A stretch of 59,408 nt of DNA from JANNNX01 sp031398745 (lineage in GTDB: Bacteria > Actinomycetota > Acidimicrobiia > Acidimicrobiales > CADCSY01). The position numbers were made by a program, and so were the translations under genes. A model generated the notes under the pieces. That model was given only the letters and a program-made list of their open reading frames with translations. It did no database searches and was not told the origin of the DNA. This document shows positions 28,899 through 37,943 of this stretch, in pieces (within the stretch, counting starts at the first letter, position 1; the number at the start of each line of letters is the position of its first letter). The stretch lies in contig JANNNX010000078.1 in assembly GCA_031398745.1 (NCBI GenBank), forward strand, positions 1 through 59,408. Direction: 5' to 3'.

Positions 28899-29948
28899 TT
28901 GCGAACCAACAACCGTCGCGTGAGCTGGCTCATCGCCGTGATCGCCGTCCTCGGTCTCGTGGCCGCTGCCTGCGGGAGTGACGAAGACAGCTCGTCGAGC
29001 GGTGATGGCGGCTCCAGCGACCTTTCGGGCTCCGTCGTCATCTCCGGCTCGTCCACCGTCGAGCCCATCTCCTCGGCTGTGGCCGAGACCTTCCAGGAGG
29101 AGAACAGCGGCGTCGAGATCTCCGTCGACGGCCCCGGTACCGGCGACGGCTTCGAGAAGTTCTGCGCCGGCGAGACCGACATCTCCGACGCCTCCCGTCC
29201 GATCAAGGAAGAGGAAGCGGCCGCCTGCGAGGAGGCCGGCATCGAGTTCATCGAGCTCAAGGTGGCCTTCGACGGCCTGTCGGTGATCACGCACCCCGAC
29301 ACCGAGATCGACTGCCTGACCTTCGAGGACCTCTACGCCCTCGTCGGCCCGGAGTCCCAGGGCTTCGACAACTGGTCCGACGCCCAGGCGCTGGCCACCG
29401 AGCTGGGCTCCTCCACCGAGCTGCCCGACCTCGACCTGTCGATCACCGCGCCGGGTGAGGAGTCGGGCACCTACGACTCGTTCGTCGAGCTCGTGCTGAC
29501 CGACATCGCCGAGGCCCGCGTCGAGGCCGGCGTGATCACCGAGGACGAGGCCGGGGCCACCCGAGCCGACTACCAGGGATCAGCCAACGACAACGTGATC
29601 CTCGAGGGTGTCGAGGGCACCGAGGGCTCGCTCGGCTGGGTCGGCCTGGCCTTCGCCGAGGAGGCCGGTGACCAGGTGAAGATCATCGACATCGACGCCG
29701 GTGACGGCTGCGTGGCGGCCGAGAGCGACTCGGTTGCCGACGGCAGCTACCCCATCTCCCGGTCGCTGTACATCTACGTCAAGGCCGAGTCGGCCGAGCG
29801 TGAGGAGGTCGCCGCCTACGTCGACTACTACCTCAACGACGGGATCTCCGCGGTCGAGGAGGTCGGCTACGTGACCCTTCCCGACGACCAGCTCGACGTG
29901 ACCCGCACGACGTGGGAAGACCGGACCACCGGCTCCACCGAGGGCTAG
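28899..29948 (+). CDS. pstS: Phosphate ABC transporter substrate-binding lipoprotein
   Basis: 349 residues. Signal with lipobox LVAAACGS, then a Ser/Asp-rich linker and a PstS domain: SGSSTVEPISSAVAETF, ISVDGPGTGDGFEKFCAGE, DISDASRPIKEEEA, APGEESGTYDSFVEL. These contact phosphate through backbone and Ser/Thr/Asp groups. TTG at 28899 is chosen because AAGGAGG (28883-28889) lies nine bases upstream. ATG 28866 is in frame but has no ribosome binding site and would place the AAGGAGG inside the gene. Confidence 0.94.
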   Translation: MRTNNRRVSWLIAVIAVLGLVAAACGSDEDSSSSGDGGSSDLSGSVVISGSSTVEPISSAVAETFQEENSGVEISVDGPGTGDGFEKFCAGETDISDASRPIKEEEAAACEEAGIEFIELKVAFDGLSVITHPDTEIDCLTFEDLYALVGPESQGFDNWSDAQALATELGSSTELPDLDLSITAPGEESGTYDSFVELVLTDIAEARVEAGVITEDEAGATRADYQGSANDNVILEGVEGTEGSLGWVGLAFAEEAGDQVKIIDIDAGDGCVAAESDSVADGSYPISRSLYIYVKAESAEREEVAAYVDYYLNDGISAVEEVGYVTLPDDQLDVTRTTWEDRTTGSTEG

Positions 29949-29958
29949 AACGACACCC

Positions 29959-30001
29959 ACGGGCGGGGGTCATGGGGCCACGGCCTCGGACCCCCGCCCG
30001 T
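29959..30001 (+). terminator. Perfect 13-bp hairpin in the pstS-pstC spacer
   Basis: Arms 29959-29971 (ACGGGCGGGGGTC) and 29989-30001 are exact complements, with a 17-base loop that contains a further small GGCC pairing. No T-run follows. Likely a partial terminator or 3' stabiliser keeping pstS mRNA in excess over pstCAB. Confidence 0.65.
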
Positions 30002-30023
30002 CCGCTCCCCGAAAGGTGTCGAC

Positions 30024-30965
30024 TTGTCCTCCGTCGACCTGCACCACTCCCCCAGCCTGAGCCTCGGTGACCTCGCCGGTGATCGAGGCCGCACCCGCCG
30101 AGAGGCCCTCATGGGCCGCCTCTTCCAGGGGGCGGCTCTGGTCTCGGTCCTCATTTCGGTCCTGATCGTCTTCTCGCTCGTCCGCGAGGCGATCGAGTTC
30201 CTCACCTCGGTCGAGCTCGGCACGCTGTGGACCAGCGGCTGGTTCCCCCGCCGGGGCCTCTTCGACGTCAAGACCCTGATCTTCGGATCGCTGATCATCG
30301 CCGCGGTGGCCATGCTCATCGCCGTGCCGATCGGCCTGGCCTCGGCCGTCTACCTCTCCGAGTACGCCCGTCCCCGGGTGCGCCGGGTCGTGAAGCCCGC
30401 CCTCGAGGTGCTGGCCGGCATTCCCAGCGTGGTCCTCGGCGTCTTCGCCCTGCTGTGGCTGTCACCCCAGATCATGCAGCGGTTCTTCGACGCCCAGGTC
30501 TTCAGCCTGGGCGCGGCCGGCATCGGCGTCGGCATCCTCACCATCCCCCTGGTGGCCTCGGTCTCGGAGGATGCGCTTCGCGCCGTCCCCCAGTCGCTGC
30601 GAGAGGCCTCCTACGGCATGGGCGCCAAGAAGGTGACCACCGTGGTCCGGGTAGTCGTCCCGGCCGCCATCTCCGGCCTGGTGGCGGCGCTCATCCTGGC
30701 CGTCTCTCGGGCCATCGGCGAGACGATGGTGGTCGCCATCGCCGCGGGCGGCACCGGCGGCTCGCTCTTCACCCTCGATCCCAGCGGCCCGGGCCAAACC
30801 ATGACCGCGGCCATGGCCGCCCTGGCGTCGGGCACCGACCAGGTAGCCGGGCAGGGCAACGCTTACCAGAGCCTGTTCTTCGTCGGGTTCATGCTCTTCG
30901 CTTTCACCCTGGTGCTCAACGTCATCGCCGACCGAGTCGTTCGCCGCGTGCGCGAGCGGTACTGA
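30024..30965 (+). CDS. pstC: Phosphate ABC transporter permease PstC
   Basis: 313 residues with about six helices. Family blocks: VPIGLASAVYLSEYA, LEVLAGIPSVVLGVFALLWLSP and EASYGMGAKKVTTVVRVVVPAA (the loop that docks on PstB), then SRAIGETMVVAIAAGG. TTG start is supported by GAAAGG seven bases upstream. Ten bases separate it from pstA. Confidence 0.94.
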   Translation: MSSVDLHHSPSLSLGDLAGDRGRTRREALMGRLFQGAALVSVLISVLIVFSLVREAIEFLTSVELGTLWTSGWFPRRGLFDVKTLIFGSLIIAAVAMLIAVPIGLASAVYLSEYARPRVRRVVKPALEVLAGIPSVVLGVFALLWLSPQIMQRFFDAQVFSLGAAGIGVGILTIPLVASVSEDALRAVPQSLREASYGMGAKKVTTVVRVVVPAAISGLVAALILAVSRAIGETMVVAIAAGGTGGSLFTLDPSGPGQTMTAAMAALASGTDQVAGQGNAYQSLFFVGFMLFAFTLVLNVIADRVVRRVRERY

Positions 30966-30975
30966 GGAGCCCGCC

Positions 30976-31896
30976 ATGACCGTCGTCGCCCCCGAGCTCG
31001 ATCGGGTCCCCTCCGCCGCCGCCATCCGCCAACGTCGACTCGACGTCAGCGGCGCGGTGTTCAAGGGCGCCCTGCTGGCTGCCCTGGCCCTCACCGTCGC
31101 CCTGCTGGTGCTGCTCATCACCGACCAGATCGTCGACGGGTGGGACGTCCTGAGCACTCGCCTGGGCGACTTCCTGACCTCCAACGTGTCGTCCCGAGCC
31201 GGCAGCGCCGGGGTGATGCAGGGCATCATCGGCACCCTGACCATCGCGGTGATCGTGGCCGCGGTCGCCTTCCCGATCGGCGTGGGCGCGGCTCTCTACC
31301 TCGAGGAGTACGCCCAGCCGAGCCGCCTCACCCGGTTCATCGACATCAACATCCGCAACCTGTCGGGCGTGCCGTCGGTGGTCTACGGCATCCTCGGCTT
31401 CACCATCCTGGTCAAGGCGCTGGGCAGCTTTACGGGTGGTGCGAGCGTGCTGGCCGGCGGGCTCACCCTTGCCATCCTGGTCCTGCCGATCGTGATCATT
31501 GCCTCGGCCGAGGCCATCCGGGCGGTGCCCGGCGCCTTGAGGGAGGCCGGCTACGGCGTCGGCGGCACCCGCTGGGAGGTCACCCGCGGTCTCGTGCTCC
31601 CCAATGCCATGCCCGGCATCCTCACCGGCACCGTGCTGGCGCTGGCCCGAGCCATGGGCGAGGCCGCTCCCCTCATCTTGGTCGGGGCGCTGCAGGGCTT
31701 CTTCACCGGCGGGCAATGGGGCGACCTGACCGGACCGTTCACTGCCCTGCCCATCACCATCTTTCAATGGGCCAAGCAACCATCCGATGCCTGGCGGGTG
31801 AACACCTCCGCCGCCATCGTGGTCCTGTTGGTGATGGTCCTCCTGGTCAACACCACCGCCATCCTGCTGCGCAACCACTTCGAAAAGAGAAGGTGA
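30976..31896 (+). CDS. pstA: Phosphate ABC transporter permease PstA
   Basis: 306 residues, six helices. FPIGVGAALYLEEYA, NLSGVPSVVYGILGFTILV, EAGYGVGGTRWEVTRGLVLPNA (ATPase docking loop) and ARAMGEAAPLILVGAL are typical of PstA. ATG start, nine bases after pstC with GAGG upstream. Confidence 0.94.
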   Translation: MTVVAPELDRVPSAAAIRQRRLDVSGAVFKGALLAALALTVALLVLLITDQIVDGWDVLSTRLGDFLTSNVSSRAGSAGVMQGIIGTLTIAVIVAAVAFPIGVGAALYLEEYAQPSRLTRFIDINIRNLSGVPSVVYGILGFTILVKALGSFTGGASVLAGGLTLAILVLPIVIIASAEAIRAVPGALREAGYGVGGTRWEVTRGLVLPNAMPGILTGTVLALARAMGEAAPLILVGALQGFFTGGQWGDLTGPFTALPITIFQWAKQPSDAWRVNTSAAIVVLLVMVLLVNTTAILLRNHFEKRR

Positions 31897-31899
31897 CCC

Positions 31900-32769
31900 A
31901 TGTCCGCTGACCCGCAGCTGGATGGCCCCGTGACCATTGACGTTTCCGACGGCGCGTCGACGCCCCCGGCTCCGAGCGCCGATGGCACGGTGGTCTTCGA
32001 CGCCGACCAGCTCAGCGTGTTCTACGGCTCATTCCGGGCCGTGCGCGACGTCTCGCTGCAGATCAAGCAGCACGAGATCACCGCCTTCATCGGCCCGTCG
32101 GGCTGCGGCAAGACGACGGTCCTGCGTTGCTTCAATCGGATGAACGACCTGATCGAGACGGCCCGGGTGGACGGTCAGCTCACCTACCACGGCGTCGACC
32201 TGTATGACCCGGCGGTCAACCCGGTGGAGGTCCGGCGCCGGATCGGCATGGTCTTCCAGAAGCCGAACCCCTTCCCCAAGTCGATCTTCGACAACGTCGC
32301 CTACGGACCTCGGCTGGCCGGCACCAAGAAGAAGTCCGACCTCGAGGACGTCGTCGAGTCGTCGCTGCGCCGGGCCGCCCTGTGGGACGAGGTCAAGGAC
32401 CGGCTGAGCTCGTCGGCCATGGGCATGTCCGGCGGCCAGCAGCAGCGCCTCTGCATCGCCCGGGCGCTCGCCACCAACCCCGAAGTGGTGCTCATGGACG
32501 AGCCCTGCTCGGCCCTCGACCCGATCGCCACCGGACGCATCGAGGACCTGATGGCCGAGATCAAGACCGACTACACGATCGTGATTGTGACCCACAACAT
32601 GCAGCAGGCGGCTCGGGTGTCGGATCGCTGCGCCTTCTTCACCACCGAGGTCAACGAGGAGAGCGACGTCCGCACGGGCACCCTCGTCGAGTACGACCGA
32701 ACCGACAAGATCTTCTCCAACCCGGGCGACCAGCGCACCGAGAACTACGTGACCGGCCGCTTCGGGTGA
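31900..32769 (+). CDS. pstB: Phosphate ABC transporter ATP-binding protein PstB
   Basis: 289 residues. A 25-residue Pro/Ala/Asp leader precedes the ATPase: Walker A GPSGCGKTT, PstB-specific RCFNRMNDL and FQKPNPFPKSIFDNVAYGP, signature SGGQQQRLCIARAL, Walker B VVLMDEPCSALDP, switch His in VTHNMQQA. Stop overlaps the GTG of phoU. Confidence 0.96.
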   Translation: MSADPQLDGPVTIDVSDGASTPPAPSADGTVVFDADQLSVFYGSFRAVRDVSLQIKQHEITAFIGPSGCGKTTVLRCFNRMNDLIETARVDGQLTYHGVDLYDPAVNPVEVRRRIGMVFQKPNPFPKSIFDNVAYGPRLAGTKKKSDLEDVVESSLRRAALWDEVKDRLSSSAMGMSGGQQQRLCIARALATNPEVVLMDEPCSALDPIATGRIEDLMAEIKTDYTIVIVTHNMQQAARVSDRCAFFTTEVNEESDVRTGTLVEYDRTDKIFSNPGDQRTENYVTGRFG

Positions 32770-33458
32770 GCGCCGAGCCGACGCCGTCGGCCCGGCCCCT
32801 GCGGGTCGGTTTCGCCGCCGAGCTCGAGCAGCTTCGGCTCCAGGTCGAGCTCATGGCGATCCGGGTGGACCAGAACCTCGAGCGCATGCGGGCGGTGCTG
32901 GAGGATGGCGAGATCGAGGTGGTGGCGGTCTCGCTGCGCACCGACGACGACATCGACGCCATGAACGTGTCGCTCACCGAACGCTGCTACGACCTGCTGC
33001 GCCGGGAGTCTCCGGTGGCCTCCGACCTCCGCTTCATCGTCTCGGTGCTCCGGGTCCTTTCCGAGCTCGAGCGCATCGGCGACCTGGCGCTGCGGGTGAT
33101 CAAGCTCGCCCCCGAGCACCCGCTCCTGGCGTCACACCCCCCGACCTACGGGATCCTGCTGGACATGGCCCACCACGTGATCGCCCAGTACCGCGAGGCA
33201 CTGCGGGCCTGGGCCACCCTCGATCTGGGCCTCGCCACCGAGCTGGCCACTCGCTCGCCGTCGATGGACCTGTACTACGAGCGGTTGACGGCTGAACTGA
33301 TGCGCCTCGAGGGCCCCGACGCCGTCCGTCTGGGCATCGACACCTTCGCTGCCGGCCGCTCGATCGAGCGGATCGGTGACCACGCCGCGATCATCGGAGC
33401 CCGACTGCGGTACCTGCTGACCGGCGACCCGGACCACCTCATCGCCGAGGTGCGCTAG
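32766..33458 (+). CDS. phoU: Phosphate transport/signalling regulator PhoU
   Basis: 230 residues, two PhoU helical bundles. First bundle: LRLQVELMAIRVDQNLERM to VASDLRFIVSVLRVLSELERIGDLAL. Second: DMAHHVIAQYREAL to SIERIGDHAAIIGARL. The E/DxxxD-type metal motifs (ERIGD, twice) are intact. It restrains the Pst transporter and signalling to the PhoR kinase when phosphate is plentiful. GTG 32766 overlaps the pstB stop. Its TAG stop shares CTAG with the stop of the convergent DoxX gene. Confidence 0.93.
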   Translation: MSAEPTPSARPLRVGFAAELEQLRLQVELMAIRVDQNLERMRAVLEDGEIEVVAVSLRTDDDIDAMNVSLTERCYDLLRRESPVASDLRFIVSVLRVLSELERIGDLALRVIKLAPEHPLLASHPPTYGILLDMAHHVIAQYREALRAWATLDLGLATELATRSPSMDLYYERLTAELMRLEGPDAVRLGIDTFAAGRSIERIGDHAAIIGARLRYLLTGDPDHLIAEVR

Positions 33459-33961
33459 GGCGAGAGCGCCGTCCGTCGACCGGCCGCGACCAGCGTGGCT
33501 CGGGTGACGACCGCAGCCAGCAGGCCGACTCCGATCGACGCCGCGGCGACAACGGCGGGCGGCCCGGTCCACCCCGCCAGCTCGTCGATCGACGCCTCCC
33601 CCGGACCGGTGCAGGCCAGCACCACACCCAGGCCAGCGAGCAGGGCGGGGTACTCGAAGCCGCCCCGGAGGTTCCAGAAGCCGTTGGGGGCCTTGACCGA
33701 GGTGGCCACCGACATCACCCCGATGACCATCGCCGCGGCCAGGGGCGTGGCCAGGCCGAACACCAGCAGCGCGCCCCCGACGACCTGGGTGAGCCCGGCC
33801 ATCCAGGCGCCCGCGGCACCGCCGCCGAAACCGTCGTCGCGCTGGTCGGTGATGGTGCCGGCGATGCCGGGGCCACCGAATCGGGTGGTCAGCTTCTGGG
33901 TGCCGTGCGCCACCAGCACGACGGCCACCAGCACCCGCAGGACGAGCAGACCCCCAGCCAC
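33455..33961 (-). CDS. DoxX-family membrane protein
   Basis: 168 residues, four to five helices. N-terminal LLVLRVLVAVVLVAHGTQKL and the later GLTQVVGGALLVFGLATPLAA with AAMVIGVMSVATSV and NGFWNLRGGFEYPALL are the DoxX pattern. Role in membrane redox or thiosulfate metabolism is only known for a few members. GTG start; the 3' end overlaps phoU on the other strand by four bases. Confidence 0.87.
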   Translation of the reverse strand: MAGGLLVLRVLVAVVLVAHGTQKLTTRFGGPGIAGTITDQRDDGFGGGAAGAWMAGLTQVVGGALLVFGLATPLAAAMVIGVMSVATSVKAPNGFWNLRGGFEYPALLAGLGVVLACTGPGEASIDELAGWTGPPAVVAAASIGVGLLAAVVTRATLVAAGRRTALSP

Positions 33962-33995
33962 CGGGTCATCGTGACACGCCCGCTACCGTCCCGAC

Positions 33996-35114
33996 GTGGA
34001 CGACGCCAGCCTCGACATCGCCGTTCGGGTGCTGTCGGGGGTGGCGGGGGTGGCCCTCATCGCCCTGGTGGTCGACTCGGCGGTCCGCACCTTCGTCGTG
34101 CCCCGGGGGGTGACGTCGCGCTTCACCCGGGCGGTGTCCCTGGGCATGCGACGGGGCTTCGACCTGCTCACCGCCCGACTCCAGACCTACGAGTCCCGCG
34201 ACCGGGTGATGGCCCTCTACTCCCCGGTCACCCTCGTCGTCCTGCCCGGGGTGTGGCTGGCCACGCTGCTGGTCGCCTTTGCCGGCGTCCTGGTGGCGGT
34301 CGACGGCCGCGGCTGGAGCGACGCCCTGCACCTGAGCGGCTCGTCGCTGCTGACCCTCGGCTTCGACCGGCCGACCGGCGGCCTGACCGTCGCCGTGTGC
34401 TTCATCGAGGCGGCCACTGGCCTGGCCCTGCTGGCATTGCTCATCGCCTACCTGCCCACGATCTACGGCGCCTTCTCCCGCCGGGAGGCATCGGTGACCC
34501 AGCTGTCGGTCCGCGCCGGTACCCCACCGTCGCCGTCCAACCTGTTGATCCGGGCCCATCTGACGGGATTTCTCACCGATCTCGACGAGACCTGGAGCAG
34601 CTGGGAGCGTTGGTTCGTCGAGCTGGAGGAGACCCACACGTCCTTCCCGGCGCTGTCGTTCTTCCGTTCGCCCAACCCGCAGCGCTCGTGGGTGACGGCG
34701 GCCGGCACGGTGCTCGACACCGCCTCGCTGTACCTCGCCGCGGTCGACGTGGCCTGGGCCCCCCGGGCCGCCACCTGCATCCGGGCCGGATTCCTTTCGT
34801 TGCGGGCCGTCGGCGACGTGTTCGACATCGACCACCCGGCCGACCCCGCCCCCGACGACCCGATCAGCGTCGGGCGCGACGAGTTCGACGCCGTGTGCGA
34901 CGAACTGGCCGACGCCGGAGTCCCGATCAAGGCCGACCGCGACCAGGCCTGGCGCGACTTCGCCGGATGGCGGGTCAACTACGACCGGGTGCTGGTGGTG
35001 CTGGCCGGCCTGGTCATGGCCCCCGACTCGACCTGGTCGTCGGACCGCAGCGCGGCCCGGCACCGACCGCCGCTGCGGTGGCGGAGGCGGGTCCGTCCCG
35101 AGACCGGGCGGTAG
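33996..35114 (+). CDS. Ion-channel-like membrane protein with unusual pore filter
   Basis: 372 residues. Helix one VRVLSGVAGVALIALVVDSA, helix two about residues 74-98, a pore-like loop GWSDALHLSGSSLLTLGFDRP (residues about 104-124), and helix three FIEAATGLALLALLIAYLP. The order helix-pore-helix and the TLGFD sequence resemble the Ion_trans_2 potassium channel fold, where TVGYG would be canonical. The C-terminal 200 residues are soluble and helical with no domain I recognise. GTG start. Divergent from DoxX. Confidence 0.6.
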   Translation: MDDASLDIAVRVLSGVAGVALIALVVDSAVRTFVVPRGVTSRFTRAVSLGMRRGFDLLTARLQTYESRDRVMALYSPVTLVVLPGVWLATLLVAFAGVLVAVDGRGWSDALHLSGSSLLTLGFDRPTGGLTVAVCFIEAATGLALLALLIAYLPTIYGAFSRREASVTQLSVRAGTPPSPSNLLIRAHLTGFLTDLDETWSSWERWFVELEETHTSFPALSFFRSPNPQRSWVTAAGTVLDTASLYLAAVDVAWAPRAATCIRAGFLSLRAVGDVFDIDHPADPAPDDPISVGRDEFDAVCDELADAGVPIKADRDQAWRDFAGWRVNYDRVLVVLAGLVMAPDSTWSSDRSAARHRPPLRWRRRVRPETGR

Positions 35115-35152
35115 GGTCGCCGGGCCCCCGCCCGACCCGACGAGGACCCGCC

Positions 35153-36505
35153 GTGCCTGCTGACCGAGTGCCCCCGACCGACCAGCCCGACACCACCACC
35201 GACCCGGCGTTGCGGTCGTGGGTCGAGGTCCCCCAGGGCTCCGACTTCCCGATCCAGAACCTCCCCTACGGCGTGTTCTCCCGGTCCGGCGACCGACCCC
35301 GGGTGGGCGTCGCCATCGGCGACCAGGTGCTCGATCTGGCCGCGGTGGCCGAGGCCGGAGTCTTCGACGGGGTGGTCGAGGGCGCGTCGGCGCTCTTCGC
35401 CGCGCCGGCCCTCAACCCCTTCCTGGCCGCCGGCCCGACGGTGTGGGCCGCGGCCCGGTCCCGCATCTCGCAGGTACTGACCGAGGGAGACCGCACCCTG
35501 CTCGACGCCGACGGACTGGTCGAGCGAGCGCTGGTCGCCCAGGCCGACGTCGAGCTGTCACTCCCCTTCGAGGTCGCCGACTACGTCGACTTCTACAGCT
35601 CGATCGAGCACGCCTCGAACCTCGGACGGATCCTCCGCCCCAACCAGGAGCCGCTCCTCCCCAACTGGCGCCACCTCCCCATTGGCTATCACGGGCGGGC
35701 GGGCACCATCGTCGGCTCCGGCACGCCGGTGGTGCGGCCGCTCGGGCAACGCAAGGGCGCCGACGACCCGGCTCCGGTGTTCGGCCCCAGCATCCGCCTC
35801 GACATCGAGACCGAGATCGGCTTCGTGACCGGTCCGCCGAGTGCCCACGGCGCCCCGGTGTCGACCGCCGCCGCCGCGGGCCACATCTTCGGGCTGGTGC
35901 TGGTCAACGACTGGAGCGCCCGCGACATCCAGGCCTGGGAGTACCAGCCCCTCGGCCCGTTCCTGTCGAAGTCGTTCGCCACCTCGATCTCGCCCTGGGT
36001 CGTGCCGCTGGCCGCGCTCGCTCCCTATCGGATCGCCGGCCCGGTACAGGACCCCACCCCGCTGCCGTACCTGCACTTCGAGGGTGACTGGAACTACGAC
36101 CTCTCGCTGGAGGTCCAGCTCTCCACCGAGGCCATGCGGTCCCGGGGCGACGAGCCCTTCGTGGTGTCCCGGCCCTACTACGGCCTCATGTACTGGAACA
36201 TGCTCCAGCAGCTGGCGCACGCCACCGTGAACGGCGCCTCGGTGCGCACCGGCGACCTGTTCGCCTCGGGCACGATCTCCGGGCCCGAGCGCGAGGCGGT
36301 CGGGAGCTTCATCGAGCGGACCTGGAACGGCACCGAGCCCCTTGCCCTGCCCGACGGCACCGAGCGTCGCTTCCTCGAGGACGGCGACGAGATCACCCTC
36401 ACGGGGTGGTGCGGCGGCGGCGACGACGGGCGCCCCCGGATCGGCTTCGGCGAGGTGAGGGGCCGGATCCTGCCAGCACCGACGCTCGAGGCGCCGCCGG
36501 CCTGA
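35153..36505 (+). CDS. fahA: Fumarylacetoacetase
   Basis: 450 residues. Last enzyme of tyrosine/homogentisate breakdown, cleaving fumarylacetoacetate to fumarate and acetoacetate. N-terminal domain NLPYGVFSRSGDRPRVGVAIG; catalytic domain has VADYVDFYSSIEHASNLGRI (metal Asp, catalytic His), PIGYHGRAGTIVGSG, DIETEIGFVTG, and VLVNDWSARDIQAWEYQPLGPF. GTG 35153 with GAGGA six bases upstream sets the start. No other homogentisate genes are adjacent. Confidence 0.95.
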   Translation: MPADRVPPTDQPDTTTDPALRSWVEVPQGSDFPIQNLPYGVFSRSGDRPRVGVAIGDQVLDLAAVAEAGVFDGVVEGASALFAAPALNPFLAAGPTVWAAARSRISQVLTEGDRTLLDADGLVERALVAQADVELSLPFEVADYVDFYSSIEHASNLGRILRPNQEPLLPNWRHLPIGYHGRAGTIVGSGTPVVRPLGQRKGADDPAPVFGPSIRLDIETEIGFVTGPPSAHGAPVSTAAAAGHIFGLVLVNDWSARDIQAWEYQPLGPFLSKSFATSISPWVVPLAALAPYRIAGPVQDPTPLPYLHFEGDWNYDLSLEVQLSTEAMRSRGDEPFVVSRPYYGLMYWNMLQQLAHATVNGASVRTGDLFASGTISGPEREAVGSFIERTWNGTEPLALPDGTERRFLEDGDEITLTGWCGGGDDGRPRIGFGEVRGRILPAPTLEAPPA

Positions 36506-36506
36506 G

Positions 36507-37278
36507 TCAGCTCGAGAGGGAGCCGGTGGCCACCGGCTCCTGGATCGACACCACCACTCCACCCGCCACCTCGTCGGTGACGGCCAGCGCCTGCACGGCC
36601 CCCGACGTCTCGAAGGGCACCACGTCGGGGGTCGGCGCCGAGGATGCCGAGCGACACCAGCCGGCCGTCGACGTCGCCCCAGAGCTGGTAGGTCCGGTCG
36701 TCGGCCAGCGCCGGCAGGTCGGAGGCCACGACGTAGTCGGGTCCGTCGGGGCGCACCACCACCCGCATCCCGACCGAGCCGTCGGCCGCCGCCAGGTCGA
36801 CCACGTCCGCCTGGGGATCGGCCAGCGCCTGCTTGACGGCCAGGTCGACGCCGTCGATGCGGTCGATCTGGTCGTCGAGATCCCGTACCCGCACGGCCAG
36901 CACGCCGATCAGCACCGCAGCGACAGCCAGCGCGGCCCCACCCGCTCGCAGCGCCCAGGTCGACCACCGGCCCGGCCCGCCGGCCCCGCCCTCGACGGTC
37001 GCCAGGCGGCGTCCGACCCGGGCCCGATCCAACGACAACGCCGGGGGGGTGTCGGACAGAGTGCCGGCGATGCGGTCCCACACCCCTTCAGGGGCAGTGA
37101 CGCCGGTGTGGGCCAGCATGGCCGCAACCTCCCGGTGCTCGACCACCTCGGCCGCGCAGCGAGGGCAGGACTCGAGGTGGCTCTCGATGATCGCCGCCTC
37201 GTCGGCCTCGACCGCGTCGAGGGCGTACGCGCCCAGCAGCTCCTCGATCTCGGCGTGGGAAAGCGATTCGATGCTCAT
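36507..37278 (-). pseudogene. Zinc-type anti-sigma factor (RskA-like), reading frame broken by one extra base
   Basis: ATG 37278 overlaps the sigma gene stop as ATGA. The N-terminus has a zinc anti-sigma motif HLESCPRC (HxxxCxxC), followed by one membrane helix (GGAALAVAAVLIGVLAV) and an RskA-type outer domain (VVVRPDGPDYVVASDLPAL, YQLWGDVDGRLVSLGIL). At the G5 run 36627-36631 the frame shifts. Removing one base restores DVVPFETSGAVQALAVTDE and AGGVVVSIQEPVATGSLSS, ending at 36507, beside the convergent fumarylacetoacetase stop (36505). Repaired length is 256 residues. As written, translation would instead run on antisense to that gene to 36178. Confidence 0.8.
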
Positions 37279-37859
37279 GACGATGCCCCACCCACGCCCG
37301 ACGCGCTCAGCGGGCCCCGCATCCGCTTGAGCCCGGCCCGGATACGGCTCTTCACAGTGCCCTCCGGCTCCCCCAACATGTCCGCCACCTCTCTGTACGT
37401 GTGCCCCCCGAGGTAGGCCAGCTCGATGGCCCGCCGCTCGGTCTCGGGTAAGCGGCCCAGGGCGTCGCGCACCTGCTCGGCCATGGCCAGGTCGAAGACC
37501 TCGTGCTCGAGGTCGTAGCCGGCCTCGGCCCGGGCTCGGTGCTCCCGGTCCTCGCGGGCCCGGCGGGACTCCTCCGAACGGATGACGTCGACGCTGCGCC
37601 CGTGGGCCTGGGCCAGCAGGAACGACCGGAGGCTCCCCCGCTCGGGGTCGAAGCGGTCGGGAGAATCCCACAGGCGCAGGAACACCTCCTGGACGATCTC
37701 CTCGGCCAGGGTCCGGTCATGCAGCAGTCTCTGGGACAGCGCGAACACGGCACCGGCGTGGCGCCGGTAGGCCTCGGCCAGCGCGTCCTCGCGCCAACGA
37801 CCGATCGCCACCACCAGGGCGGCGTCAGAAGCGGTGGAGAGGTCGAGCGGGCGCGCCAT
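37275..37859 (-). CDS. ECF-family RNA polymerase sigma factor (SigK-like)
   Basis: 194 residues. Region 2: AYRRHAGAVFALSQRLLHDR, AEEIVQEVFLRLWDSPDRFDPERGS and LRSFLLAQAHGRSVDVIRSE. Region 4: RLPETERRAIELAYLGGHTYREVA and GEPEGTVKSRIRAGLKRMR. Paired with the overlapping anti-sigma gene, so release depends on the membrane anti-sigma factor. ATG 37859 fits the normal N-terminus; GTG 37886 is possible. Confidence 0.93.
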   Translation of the reverse strand: MARPLDLSTASDAALVVAIGRWREDALAEAYRRHAGAVFALSQRLLHDRTLAEEIVQEVFLRLWDSPDRFDPERGSLRSFLLAQAHGRSVDVIRSEESRRAREDREHRARAEAGYDLEHEVFDLAMAEQVRDALGRLPETERRAIELAYLGGHTYREVADMLGEPEGTVKSRIRAGLKRMRGPLSASGVGGASS

Positions 37860-37943
37860 GCCTTCACCATCCGGAGCCGTCCCCACGGGCGGATGACCGT
37901 AGCCGGCAGGCCCAGCCGCGCTCGGCGCCTACGCTCGGCGGTG

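Noticed and set aside
26226..29294. 1022-codon open frame antisense to the SPFH and pstS genes
   Set aside because: Reads as His/Asp/Leu/Gly-rich mirror sequence without domains; crosses two well-supported genes and the PHO-box region.
36519..36540. Perfect 22-base palindrome
   Set aside because: It lies in the coding end of the anti-sigma factor (EPVATGS) and has no loop, so chance from GC-rich codons is a simple explanation.
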